From Pontederia crassipes (taxonomy: Eukaryota > Streptophyta > Magnoliopsida > Commelinales > Pontederiaceae), in contig JAUKPH010000017.1 in the NCBI GenBank assembly GCA_030549335.1, positions 4,581,001 to 4,645,000 on the forward strand: DNA of 64,000 nucleotides, in the 5' to 3' direction. Below, piece after piece: positions 1-11,761 of the stretch; within the stretch, counting starts at the first letter, position 1; every line of letters starts with the position of its first letter. The translations under genes and the position numbers were made by a program. The notes beneath the pieces were generated by a model. It was given only the letters and a program-made list of their open reading frames with translations, was not told where the DNA came from and made no database searches.

Positions 1-357
1 TCTTCACAACTTTTTCAAATTGCTTCTTTAGCAAAGTCTTCCATGACTTGAATGTTTCGAATGCATCATTTTTATACTTTAGAAAATAGATCCAAACTTT
101 TCTAAAAAAGTCATCAATAAATATCAACAAATACCTATTTCCAACTTTCGAAGGAACCTAAGAAGGACCCTATAAATCTGAATGGATGTAATCAAGGTTC
201 CCTTCGTCTTATAAATGACTGAGCCGAAACTAACTATTTTCTGCTTTCCGAAAATACAATGCTCACACAGTTCTAATTTTTCAACTTTTGCATCAGGAAG
301 AAGATCTCTGTTGCTGAGAACTTGCATGTCCTTCTCACTCATATGATCCAAACGCAT
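1..357 (-). pseudogene. copia GAG-pre-integrase and start of integrase, partial
   Basis: The minus-strand frame shows MRLDHMSEKDMQVLSNRDLL and a CEHCIFGKQ stretch, the copia GAG-pre-integrase zinc-binding segment (H...C-x2-C). After a break it continues into the integrase core (FIDDFFRKVWIYFLK) and leaves the window at position 1. It is in line with the protease and gag pieces to its right. Confidence 0.85.
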
Positions 358-360
358 ATG

Positions 361-780
361 TCATAACTTTGTGCAATCTTTCTCTGAGGTAGATGAGACT
401 ATTGCTGAATCTATCACGGTGGAACCTTGAAAAACATGGAAGCTCCCAATTTTGAGGCTTTTCATCAACACAAGAGCACAACGGAAAATCTTCATTCCAT
501 TAGACTCAATAAGAACTTTGCAACCATTTGAGTCTAAAACGCTGAGCGAAATGAGATTCTTCTTCAGATCGGGAACATGTCTGACTTCAGATAATGTTCT
601 GACAATTTCATCATGCATCTTAATCTGGATGGACCCAATACCAATAGTCTTATAGGCAACATTGTTGCTCATAAGAATGACTCCACCTTCAACAGATTTA
701 TACGTGGAGAATCAATCTCGATTGGGACACATGTGGTATGAGCATCCAGAATCGAGAATCCATTCACTTGATGATCTGGA
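361..780 (-). pseudogene. copia aspartic protease region, decayed
   Basis: On the minus strand the protease active-site motif DSGCSYHM is encoded around 730-760, followed after a stop by a protease core containing VRHVPDLKKNLISL. The D-S-G triad identifies the retropepsin that matures Gag-Pol. The interrupting stop sits where copia proteases normally have tryptophan (TGG to TGA). Confidence 0.85.
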
Positions 781-900
781 TTTGTTTGATGGCGTGACCA
801 ACAGAACATCTTCATTCTCGCTTTCTACTACACTAGCATCTGCAACATTAGCCTTCTGATTTTCTTTCTCCTTACTCTCGTTGTTTCTTTTATTCTTATT

Positions 901-1631
901 CTATAATTTATAACACTTTGCTTTGATATGCCCCTTCTTCTTATAGTAATTGCAGACTTTATCTCTATTATTCAACTTGGATCTTGATCTGTCTTGATTT
1001 AGATTTCTTGTTTGATGTCTGCCTCTTGCGATTAGATTTGAGGCTTGATAATCAGATTTGCTGCTTGATCCCAATTCGTTATTTAATTTTTCTTTGCTCA
1101 GCAGTCTGCTCTTAACATCATCAAACGTGAGTTTGTCCCTATTATAGATCATCATTTCTTTAAAAGTCTTATATGAAGATGACAGAGAACAAATAAGTAA
1201 TAAGGCCTGATCTTCATCATCAACATTCACATCTACGTTCTTCAAATCATTGATTAGGGCAATGAACTCATTGATATACGATTCGATCGACGTACCTTCG
1301 ACCATATGAAAGGTGCACAATCGCTACTTCAACACAAGTCGATTCGTTAAGGTTTTCGTCAGATACAGAGTTTCCAACTTCGTCCAGAGACCAATCATGT
1401 CTTCTCTGCAAGGACTTCTTGAAGAACATCATTCGTCAGGCACAACTGGATTGCAGACATGACCTTCTCGTCAAGTTCCTCCCAGGTGGATGCCTCCATG
1501 ACATCAGGCTATTGACCCGACAACGCCTTCTTCAATCCGTTTTAAACTAAGATGGCAAGCATCTGAACTTGCCACAGACTGAAATTTGTGTTCCCGTCGA
1601 ACTTCTCGATGTCGAACTTAGTTGTAGTCAT
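901..1631 (-). pseudogene. copia gag (nucleocapsid), decayed
   Basis: The minus-strand reading begins around 1631 with MTTTKFDIEKFDG, typical of the N-terminus of Tnt1-type Gag. A second open segment (1320-901) matches the UBN2/retrotran_gag domain and ends in a CCHC zinc knuckle (CNYYKKKGHIKAKC). Between them, about 1320-1540, the frame is broken, and a stop follows the knuckle. Gag would package element RNA, but no intact protein can be made here. Confidence 0.85.
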
Positions 1632-1650
1632 CTTCGCGAAAAGAAACTCG

Positions 1651-1662
1651 GCTCTGATACCA
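1651..1662 (-). other. Primer-binding site (initiator tRNA-Met type)
   Basis: On the minus strand the bases read TGGTATCAGAGC, the standard plant copia primer-binding site complementary to the 3' end of initiator tRNA-Met. It lies just inside the LTR and sets the element's direction as minus. Confidence 0.85.
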
Positions 1663-1665
1663 ATT

Positions 1666-2014
1666 TGTTGGGAATAGAACATCGAGGATCGATGAATAAT
1701 CAAAATAACGAAAGAAAGAGAAGATAAATACAAAGATTTAACGTGATAAAATTTTCTTGATCAATATAAATAAGAGAGAAACATTCATAGGCAAAAGAGG
1801 TCGCAAGAAATTCACTATGAGCCAAAAGATAGAGTACATCACATAAAATCCTAACCATCATATATAAAGGTCAAAGCCCTCCGCTTCCGCCACAGATCCT
1901 CATTTTTCCTTTTTTCTCATTTTTTTCTTTCATAATTTTGGGTACATAGTACATAATTCAAGGCACATAAACAAATAACCATTATAAGTGTGCGGGAGTT
2001 TAGCATTTCCAACA
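1666..2014 (-). repeat. 5' LTR of the Tnt1-like copia element
   Basis: The 349-bp block is bounded by TGTTGG and CCAACA, the usual TG...CA inverted ends of an LTR. It ends four bases before the tRNA-Met-type primer-binding site on its internal side. Only one LTR is present, so the call rests on the termini and the PBS position. Confidence 0.82.
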
Positions 2015-2613
2015 TAGATGTGAGGCCCTTGACAGGACTTTGTCACGCTCATAAAAAAAGATCGGGATCTTACATAAGATCGAAAGAGGTCTGTAAAATC
2101 AAAGATTATAAAAGGATAATAAAATATTACCTATATATTAAAAAAATAATTATATATATATAATTATATAGAAATTATTTTAAAAAAAATAAACTTATAA
2201 TGATTTATATTATAAATAATGTTAACTCAAGTATTATCCTATTAAAAGTTCTTACCATCACTTATATGTTATTTATATAATAGTAATTTAGTGTGAAATG
2301 ATAAAAAAACTAACAATAATATGAAATATAATTGTATAAATATTTTTTACTATATCTTGATATTAAAGTTATCTTGCGAAAAAATATTTTTAAAAATTTA
2401 ATTATAATCAATCATCTTTTTCTTAATTTATTTCTCCAAAAGTTATATTGCACTATGTGAAAATGTACAAAAAAAAATAGGACAAAAATCAAAATTCAAA
2501 AGAATTTGAAATGATAAATCGATCATACAAAAATGATCTCAACCGTATGATCTATCTTGATCAAAAAGTCCTTCACGGTCATGAGCAAATAGTCCTTTAA
2601 GTTCATACAAGCT
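2015..2613. other. A/T-rich intergenic DNA between copia LTR and microsatellite
   Basis: Long A and T runs with no convincing reading frame, RNA gene or repeat. It is the distal promoter side of the CCCH gene, but I see no defined element in it. Confidence 0.5.

Positions 2614-2712
<99 letters not shown>
2614..2712. repeat. (TAA)33 microsatellite
   Basis: About 33 uninterrupted TAA units. It lies about 210 bp upstream of the chosen start codon of the CCCH gene, in or next to its promoter or 5' UTR. Translations across it are runs of Ile or Tyr and are artefacts. A pure array this long is likely polymorphic. Confidence 0.97.
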
Positions 2713-2857
2713 CCCACCGGCCCAAAGTAGTTGGGCCGTCGGTGGCCACGTCTTCACCCCTCCCATATCTATCCGTGTTATTATTCGCACCTTTACGAAG
2801 GGGATACCTCGATTCTACGCCGCCTTCCTCCATCGCGGGCGAAATCGAGAAGAAAAA

Positions 2858-2887
2858 ATGTCAAAGGGCAGATTCCTTCTGCCCTAG
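2858..2887 (+). promoter_or_regulatory. Candidate 9-codon uORF ahead of the CCCH gene
   Basis: An ATG in A-rich context at 2858 opens a nine-residue reading frame (MSKGRFLLP) that stops at 2887, 35 bases before the main ATG. If transcription starts upstream of it, it could reduce initiation at the main start. The transcript start is not known. Confidence 0.35.
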
Positions 2888-2922
2888 GCGAGGGGTTCCG
2901 GCGATCACCGTCATCAGCGCCG

Positions 2923-5900
2923 ATGGATCCATTGGATCCACTTCACCTCGCTGGTCGATCCAGGTACGATGCCCACCTGCCTCCGTCTCAATTCGTCGAT
3001 CCAAATTACTACCCTCACACCGCCCACCAGCACCACCACGACGTTTCCTTCCCCCTTCCATGTCCTACGTATCAACCCCATTACCACCAGCCTCACTGGC
3101 ATGATCGGGGCGACCACCATTCCGACGACGCCCGCCTTCGCCCCCCCTACCTCCGCCCACCGGAACTTCCTAGAGTTCCAGACTACTTGCGTCTCCCCGA
3201 GGAACGATATCCTTCAGTGGGTCATGGTGGCGCGGTCCACGGAGAGGCTTTAACTGAAGAACCTCCACGAAGGCGTAATTTTGATGCCGATCATAGGTTT
3301 AGGATTGTGGACGGCTTTAACCGGTTGAGGTTGGAGGAAGAGGAGAGGCGTCGCCTTGCACCCGGTTACAGGGGAAATACTTCCTATCAGGAAGACGGCT
3401 TGGAGATCAGGTCTCGATGGTCGCAGGATGCCAACTTTGGGGAGTCCGCTGCTGGCGCCATACCAAGGCACCCGAGGTATCCTGGAGAAGAGAGCAACTA
3501 TGAGGGTGTTACCACGGCTGCTGCTTATGCTTCCTCCTCTAGGGTACCTCGGAGCTTCTTTGTTCCTGACAGAGACAGGGAAGTTGGTTATGGTATGGGC
3601 CATGGAATGCAGTTGCCTGTGATACGGTCTGAAATCCATTCAAATTCTGGTAGTCCTGCTGCCGAACGTCAGTTTCTGCTACCTCTAACCATGATGCCGT
3701 CATCTGGTCATTCTTATCCAGATAGGAATATTGATGTACGTAAAAAGGGTGCAAAAGCTGTGAACGATGCATCTGGCCATGGCTCAGATTACATTACACA
3801 CAACAAAGGCAAGAGGAGGTTGTCTGGTGTAGGAAATGACTATGATATAGCACGATCGCCTATGAAACCACCTCCTAAGAGGTCCAGTGCTCTGTCCAGG
3901 CTACAATTTGGAGAATCTGTTTGGAACAGGTTAGAGGAGAAACCATCATTTTTAACTTCCCCTCTGCCATTTCCTCCTCCAAGCTTCCCTAGTGACAACC
4001 AACTGGAAATGGGTGCACTTGACATGTCAGTTAGATCTAATTCAGCGATGGCTAATGCCTCATCCAACTTTGTTTCAACATATGGAACGAGTTCTGGTAT
4101 GATGAATCCAAAGAAGAAGAAGAGATTGATTGAGAACAGGGAGAAAGTAGTCATCCCCATTGTTTCTGAGTCACTTGTTTCTGGAATGAAGGATGGAGGC
4201 ACTAAGAGGTTGATATCAAACACTTTTAAGCAGAAATCAGCAGATGAGAATACAGAGAGATGGATTCCCAAATCTATTATTGTTAAAGAGGATGGAGCTG
4301 GTAAACCTGACATCACAAGAAGATCTGGAATTTCTGATGTTAGTGGAGGTCAGTTTGTAAAGTTGCAGATCAAGGAGACCTCAAAAGAACAGATTGCTGC
4401 AGAATGTGACAACTTTGCGGAACGTAATAATTGCAAGGATAACAATGCGGAATGTCATGCAGAGCTTGGAGTGGAGGATGGCCAGCATCATGTTTCTGAT
4501 GTACTTGAATTTGGTAGATCTGATTATGATGCAAGCTCTCTACAATTTAATCAAACAGCATCGGAGTACCTGCTTAAAAATGCTGCTGCTGCACATTCAT
4601 CATCAGATCAGGCTTACAGTCAGGATCATGTTACTAATGTACCTGAGTTCAGATCTGAAAGTGATTCCAGCCCTCAACCTTCTCAAACAGAGTCGGAGCC
4701 CTTGCTTGAAGGTGGCCCACAACATTTATCATTAGATCTGGCTTCAGCAGATAATATCATTACACAGTGCTGTGATAAAAAAGAGGAATCAAAAAGAGAT
4801 GATGGCGAGCTGTTGAGAAGTCCTGAAAAAAAAGAGAAGTATGAAGGAGATGATCATGAAGAGTCAGGATGTCCTGATAATGATCATGTCCCATCTTTTA
4901 ATAAGTATCTTCCTTCATCTGCGATGGTGATCAACATACAATGTCCTAACTCAGGTTCATCTAGTTCCGACCTTGATGCTAATTCTACCATAATCAATAA
5001 CTTGAAATGGAAACCACAAACAAATGAAGAACAAGATTCAGGGGTGGTTATGATGGCAAAAGAGCTTATAAGTATTGATGAAGGACAAATTGAAACAACT
5101 GACTGTTCTTTGCACTTGAGTCTGCAAAGTGTTTCAGACCATTTGCCTTCAGATAAGTTGTCAATTTTGGATCAACGCCTGCAAGATATAACCTTGATTG
5201 AAAAAGATGATAAGCTTGACATAGATGTCCAGGTTGAACTTCCTCAATCTGGTTGCTTTGGAACAGGTGAGAAGTCAGAGATTTCCTCTGTCATTGTCTC
5301 CCCCACTCTTCCAAGTAGTGATTCTGTGTTCATTTCTGAAGTTCAAAATATTGCAAATCAAGAAAATTATTTTCCTAAGAAATCTGAAAGTTCTCTTTGC
5401 ACAGATAATGATGACATTGCTAATCAAGAGGGCAGACACAAAATGCTTGATTCTTTATTTGATTTTGAGGTTTTATTGTCATCTGAAGCAGAAGGTCCTA
5501 AATCAGATAAAACTGCAGTCCCTTGTGAAGCTAAATTTGAGAAAATTAGGAGCTTAGAAATACCAGAATCTAAGGACCAAGTAACTGCAGAGTCAAAATC
5601 AGCAAATGAAAGTTTGACACAAAAGACCACTTTGAGCTCTAGTGTTCCAGAACTCCTTCCAAGTTGCATAAATTCGGTAAAATTATTGAAAGAAACAGTT
5701 CGTTTGAATGGAAACACAAGGAATAGGACTTGGCATAGAAAAGATCTCCCTTCGACTTCAGTGCAATGCCCTCGAGGTGGGCCAGTGAGTAAAATATCGC
5801 CAAAGAAACTTGGAAAGTTTCAAAGTTCTTATGTTCGTAAAGGTAATGCCCTTATTAGAAAGCCAGCTATTGAAGTGTCTCATAGAAGGCCTGCAAATAC

Positions 5901-8900
5901 CCTTGATGCATCAAATAACTTAAGGAAACATCCAACTAGTGGAAGCCTGAAGTTTGAGCGGAAAGTTGATGCTGATAACAACCATATTTCATCTAATCCT
6001 ACTTTTGAAAGACCTAAAACACCTCCTCTTCCTCTTGGAAATAAGTTGCTGTCGTGCACTTCTGGTCCTGCATTAAGTGTTCCTAATCCCATACCAGATG
6101 TCACAACATCTGATGCAGCTAACACAGTCCATGTTAAACAACTTGGAACGGTCGCCAGCAATGGGGATGACCAGAATATTATAATGCACAATTTATCTGA
6201 GCAATCAACTTCACAGAGAATAACATATGTGAAACACAAATCAAATCAATTGGTTGCTGCTCCAGGGCCCAAGTCTGGCATGCAATCTGACCATCATGTG
6301 GAGAGGTCTCATTTAGTCTCTTCGTTCATGCCTTCAGATCTTTACTACAGGAAAAATAAAAACCAGCTTGTCCGAAATGTCTGCTCTTCAGATAATCTAC
6401 AAGATAATGTTAGTGTCAGCAATACAAATTTGGATGATCAAAGAGCATCAACAGTTTCATCCTCAAATTTGAGCACCTCTGGTCTATTAAGGGAAAGATT
6501 GGGAAAAGGTTTGCATTCTTTTTTAATTTCAAATCATTTATCGTTACCATATCTTTTGTTTCTCCATTTTTGCTATATTTTGGTTCCTTGTTAGGAGATT
6601 TGTGACTTTGCTAGTTATGCACTGCTTGTGTATTGGAGCATGTCCAATAAATGAATCTGCCACTTACAGCAGTTAAATGAATGTTTTATTGATGAAAACT
6701 AATCAGGCAAAACTGTCAACAAGTCTGGTCCAATGGAAATAGTATTTTGTCTAATTGACACTAGAAATATGCTATTTTCTGTATTTATGAAACTTATTTT
6801 TACTTGTGTCCTAGTGAACTTTGGATGATGAAAGACTATGACGTTCTTCTGCTATCTCTTTTATGCTCAGTTATTTTCAATTTACTACACATGATAAAGG
6901 CCGAAAGAAACTCCGCCTATGTTTTATAGCCGGTCCCAAGCCCGGATAAAGGAGGAGGGTTGTGTTAGGCCCCGACAGCCAGCGTAAAACCCTGTCGAAT
7001 CTCATGAACATGAATCAACGAATTAGCCGACCCCACCTAGTGGGATAAGACTTTGTTGTTGTTGATAAAGGCTGAAAGACTATATGAGCAGTATACAGAG
7101 TTAAACTTGTTTGCACCATTCAATGTTTACATGGTCATCTGTTGTGATATTAAGCCCAGTGATTTAAACTTCTTGTTCCAGAAAATATGACAGTAAGTGG
7201 ATTTTTCATATACAATTCGTTGTTCCTGATTGAGTGGAACCTTCCATGACCTTTAGAATTTTTGAACATTTTAGCCATCCTTCATTCCGCTACAAAAAAA
7301 GTAATGAACTGAATACTGGAAATAAGTTCTTCTTGGTTTTTTGATATATTTGCGTATATGATAAAATGTGTATGTACGGCTAATTTTTTATACAACGGGA
7401 CATGATTTCCTAACTTTCATTGTCTTATTAGGATTATTCTTTGTTCCTTCAGTTTTTTTCCCACGTACTCTATTTTCTTGTTCCCCTATGGCATTTGCAT
7501 CTGGTTATGTGTATATGCATTTTATACAGCACTTATGACTTGACAACTTGATTGCAGTTCTGCTGAAGGTGCGGAAACATGCCCGTGCCTCTCATGTTTG
7601 GACACTGAATCAAGAGCAATCAAATAAAACAGGGCATAGCCTCCTCGACTGTAGGAAGGTTCTTCCGTACTTTGTTCCATGGAAGAGAATGGTATCTTGG
7701 GCCAGCACTTCACTAGGTTTGAAACGAAGTCCTCTATCACTAATTCGGTATGTTATATAAAGGCATCATTTCCCTTTGATATTTGATCTATTTTGAAATT
7801 CCCCAAGTTTGTTACTGGAGCTGATTAAGTGGAATCTATCTTCTATTGTCTCATCCAGTCAGAAACCACGAAGTACAAGGAAAAAGACTACAATATATAC
7901 ATTGTCCAATAATGGATTTTCAATGCGGAAATCTGGGGCTGCGAGTGTTTCTATGCCTCATCTGAAATGGTCAAGATCCATGGAGAAAAAACGATCAAAG
8001 ATAGCTAATGAGGTGACTGAGTAGATAACACTCTCCGTTGTCACTATTATTTATTAAAATCTGTTGGAATGTTGAACCATATTGCAACCTCTGTTCCAGG
8101 AAGCTATGTTACTAGTTGATGAAGCACAAAGGAAGAAAAGAGAAAAACGGAAATCTATTTCTCTTTCTGGAAAGAGACAAAATTCTGTGCTTCGTAAGTG
8201 ATAACTTCTGAATATTTTAAACTCTGCATGAACAAGGGATATCATTTCTAATATAAACCATCCTTTTTATTAAGTTTTGGGAGAATTTAGGATCCTGTAG
8301 ATCAACGTGTTGCATTTGAATATTTTTTTATTACTGTTTGTTGCTGCTGTAGTTGTGATTCATCCTTTTATTTCTCAAAAAAATTTATGGATGCAACTTT
8401 TTTGTTCTGATAGTTGAATTTTATTTCTCATTTAAAAGCTTGATGTAATATATTGATTGTACCTGTAAGTTATTTCCTTCAAAATCATTTCGAGACAGGT
8501 GAACGCATATTTCGTGTTGGTTCTGAACGCTATCGAATGGATCCATCAAGGCGCACATTAGTGAGACTTCAAGGTTAAGTCTGTGATATTGTGTTTCTTC
8601 TCTAAATTTTCATTCTAGTTTCATTGAGACTGCCTTACACTTTGTACTCTTCCTTCTACATCTTTCTCTTGTTTGAAAGTTGTCGAATAATGCCTTGAAT
8701 TTACTCAATTCTCGAATGCTACCCATCAAGGTTTAACATCAATGTAACTGGAACAAAATTATGATAAGACTGATGTGTTTGGTTGAAAATAGTCTGTAAG
8801 GAAATATGTTTAAGAATTGCATATTGGAATTTCAAACATGGCATATCTATTTGATTTATTTTGTTACACATGGTTTTAAGATAAAGAATACATTGTAAGC

Positions 8901-11761
8901 TGCCGACTTTTTACTTCGGAGTTTGGAGCACACTATATATAAGTTGGCTGAATGAAGTCAACTGGTCCCTGAACTATTTGGGATTAAATTAATATTCTTC
9001 CATATGTTCTAGTTTTCAATTGATAATGAATGTATTGTATATCTGAAGGAAGTATGACAATGGGTATTGTTTAATGAACCCCACGAGGTTAATAGTAGCA
9101 TCAGGGGTGCAGATGAGTAACGAGTAGTTTCTAGGTGTCAAGTACATAACCTGCTTCTTGCAAGTGGCAGATAGATAGCCCAGTATACCTTTCTCAGAAA
9201 GTTAAAGCAATTGAAAGTAGATACAAGATGGCACATCATATGCCAAAGAATTTCCTCAAAAAATATCATATCCTTAATAAGCTTGTCTTCTGAAGTTGGT
9301 ATCTCTGGATGTACAAGTAAAACTCTTTAATCAATCAGTTGTATTTGGGTGTCAGCAACAAATTTTCAAATGATTTTGTACATGCAATGATATGTGCTTA
9401 TGGTAATATGATCTTTTGGTTCGTTCTTTGAGACTATAAGGATCTGTCTTAATTTGCATGCTTTACTTATCAGTAGCCAGATTTACGCTCTAAAAAAACA
9501 GTAGCCAGATTTATTTTTAATGTCCTTCATGCCTTTGAAAATCCATGCAGATGAATCGTCATGCTCTGCTGATAAAGATGACATTGAGTTGTCTTTGGTT
9601 CCAAGGAGATTATCGATTGGCAATGACCAGTATGCTCATTCTTTTGTTATTTCCAACTTTCTGATATCATAGAACTAATTCAAGTAGATTTTAAATAAAT
9701 ATGATGGCATGCTCCCCATGTTCTCAACTTGAGCTTGTTGAATAGGTATATCCGAGTAGGCAATGGTAACAAACTTGTCAGAGATCCTAAGAAACTTGTT
9801 CGCATGTTAGCAAGTGAGAAAGTCAGATGGAGCTTGCATACTGCAAGATCACGCATGGCCAAAAAACAACGCTATTGCCAGTTTTTTACCCGATTTGGCC
9901 AGTGCAATAGGAAAGATGGTAGTTGCGCATTCATTCATGATTCTGCTAAGATTGCTATCTGCACTAAGTTCCTTAGAGGATCATGTTCCAACACTAATTG
10001 CAGGCTTACCCACAAGGTGCAATATCCCATTGTTTTACCACCACGTCCTTTGATAACATTTTATTTGTTCGAAATATATTTAACCCTGTATGATAACAAA
10101 TATTTCATCCAGGTTATTCCAGAAAGAATGCCTGATTGTTCTTATTTTCTACAAGGTACTTCGATTTTGTTCTTCTCCATTTACTTTTGGGTTGCGTTTA
10201 ATAAAACATGACTGCTATGCCATCTGGTGATAAACTGACAGGATTGTGTACGAAGACAAGTTGTCCTTATAGACATGTAAATGTGAATCCCAGTGCTCCT
10301 GTTTGTGAAGATTTTCTCAAAGGATACTGTGCTGATGGTGATGAGGTAGATTGTACTGTTACCAAATACCAAGTGTCGTTTCTGTTTCTTGTTCGTTATC
10401 ATTCCTGCCAAATCCATTTCTTATCTAGGTCTTTCATTTCTTTTTCGTACTTTTTTAGCTTCCCATTTGATATTACTTTGTGTTGTGACTTGGATCTGGA
10501 GCTTATTAGATGCATTTATGTTCATAGTTCTGTGCTGATGGTTTCTTTGGCGTAATGCTTAAAAGTGGTCAGCGAACACGGCCAGCTTTATGTTTTTTGG
10601 ATCCATAACAAAATGAACTGTTATTTTAACTATCAGGTAGTCAGGAGAGTTGAACTGTAAATGATTGAACATCACTTTCTGAGTAAATATAATGGCTACA
10701 TGTGCTTACACAAGAAATCTTTTTCTAAAATGTTTGAAATGAAGTTTTGGTTTTTGAAGTGACTGATGGAACATAAAAGGTGGTCCCCATGCCTACGTAC
10801 CTGGTTCTGGAGTGAATGAATATTAGTATTTTGATTGGGTCTGAAATAAACTCCTGCAATGGTGCGGCGTACAATGATCTTTTGCTTTATGCAAATGGAT
10901 GACAGGCACAGCTGAGAGTCATCTTTTCCATTTAAAAAGATAGTGAGGTGATGCAACAATCAAAAGCCAACTAATAAAAACAATTAAAAGCCAACTGAAT
11001 GGATGGTGAACTTGTGTTGCAGCTATTATTTGGATTTGATAACAATCCAATAAAAAAAACAATGTTTAGATATTCCTCTCAGAAAAACAATGTTTAGATA
11101 TGCTTTTGATGGTTTTAACTTGTGTATGATCTGCCCCTTCAATCCTCGTGAATCCTGTGTTATTATCCATTTGGCAACATAAGAATTTAATGTGGTTCAC
11201 CCTCTGTGGATGTGATTTCCTTTGACATTTAATGCTTATAGTTTCCTTTGGTTCTCATTTTGTTTGCATAGTCTAATCTCTCTGTGATCTCTCTCTGTCC
11301 ACAAGTGTCGAAAGAAGCATAGTTATGTCTGTCCCATGTTTAAAGCAACGGGGAAATGCTCACAAGGATCTGAGTGCAAACTTCATCACCCCAAGGGTGA
11401 AAACAATCCCAGGAAAAGAAAAAGATCAGTGTCGCAGAGCAACAGCTGGGGACGCTACTTTGGTTCCAACATTGGCGAAGTTGGCGAGACATTGGCAGTT
11501 ATTTCGGACAAAAATGGTGAAGCGGATAATGTCGAAGATATCTTCTCGTCCGATGGCCGGTTTGCTGAGTTCATCAGCCTTAATCCTGGCAATCATGATA
11601 GTGCCACGGCGTCCAAGGTTCCGACGGCCTTGCTTCAAATGCATCCCAATACTGAAATCGCTGAGATGATGCGATCGGATGATCTTGATGCTCTAATCAA
11701 GCCAATACATATCATGGGAAAGGCCTGTTCCATTCCGCCTCCTATAAATACTTTGATATAG
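2923..11761 (+). CDS. Five-finger CCCH zinc-finger protein (ZC3H3 / plant C3H7-like)
   Basis: Hand-built model, exons 2923-6508, 7558-7747, 7859-8012, 8100-8193, 8499-8573, 9551-9629, 9746-10016, 10113-10155, 10242-10345, 11306-11761: 5052 nt, 1683 aa, all GT-AG, phases consistent. Five CCCH fingers lie at about residues 1437-1560: CX8CX6CX3H, CX7CX4CX3H, CX7CX4CX3H, CX7CX5CX3H, CX8CX5CX3H. A conserved RYRMDPSRRTL stretch precedes them. This array is that of animal ZC3H3 and plant C3H7-type proteins; ZC3H3 works in nuclear poly(A) RNA export and decay, and the plant role is inferred. Exon 1 alone encodes about 1195 residues of low-complexity Ser/Asp/Glu-rich sequence with a Pro/His-rich start. 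I chose the ATG at 2923 (MDPLDPLHLAG) because the in-frame ATG at 2731 would translate 5' leader next to the microsatellite. Intron 1 carries a retroposon; introns 5 and 9 carry micro-insertions. Confidence 0.9.
6909..7063 (+). mobile_element. 5'-truncated RTE/Au-type retroposon in CCCH intron 1
   Basis: A 155-bp insert with a (TTG)n tail, preceded by the plant 3' signature CCACCTAGTGGGATAAG. Near-identical flanks, GATAAAGGCCGAAAGA at 6893-6908 and GATAAAGGCTGAAAGA at 7064-7079, form a 16-bp target-site duplication with one mismatch. A related copy sits at 16588-16763. Ends of this type are shared by plant RTE LINEs and Au SINEs, so I cannot say which it is. Confidence 0.8.
9471..9513 (+). 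repeat. Micro-insertion with 15-bp duplication, CCCH intron 5
   Basis: CAGTAGCCAGATTTA occurs perfectly at 9471-9485 and 9499-9513 and flanks only 13 bases, CGCTCTAAAAAAA. It looks like a tiny A-tailed insertion with a target-site duplication. Confidence 0.75.
10957..10996 (+). repeat. Micro-insertion with 16-bp duplication, CCCH intron 9
   Basis: CAATCAAAAGCCAACT at 10957-10972 and CAATTAAAAGCCAACT at 10981-10996 (15 of 16 identical) flank the eight bases AATAAAAA. Confidence 0.65.
11055..11101 (+). repeat. Micro-insertion with up to 19-bp duplication, CCCH intron 9
   Basis: AACAATGTTTAGATAT is repeated at 11058-11073 and 11086-11101; with the shared A run the duplication can be read as 19 bp. 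The insert is TCCTCTCAG followed by A residues that merge into the second repeat. Confidence 0.72.

Larger units (their letters stand above)
1..2014 (-). mobile_element. Ty1-copia retrotransposon, Tnt1/Tork-like, 5' part (runs off left edge)
   Basis: A minus-oriented LTR retrotransposon. Read on the minus strand, the order is LTR (2014 to 1666), primer-binding site, gag, protease, GAG-pre-integrase, start of integrase, which is the copia order. The gag start resembles the Tnt1-type KFDxxKFDGxxxFxLW signature. Stop codons and a frame break in gag show it is dead. The other LTR and the RT/RNase H part lie outside the window, so the target-site duplication cannot be checked. Confidence 0.9.

Noticed and set aside
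2539..2833. Minus-strand open frames across the (TAA)n tract giving poly-Ile or poly-Tyr proteins
   Set aside because: They exist only because the microsatellite has no stop in those frames; no gene-like context.
2731..2922. 64-residue N-terminal extension of the CCCH protein from the ATG at 2731
   Set aside because: The extension translates promoter/5' leader-like sequence next to the microsatellite; the ATG at 2923 begins the plausible protein.
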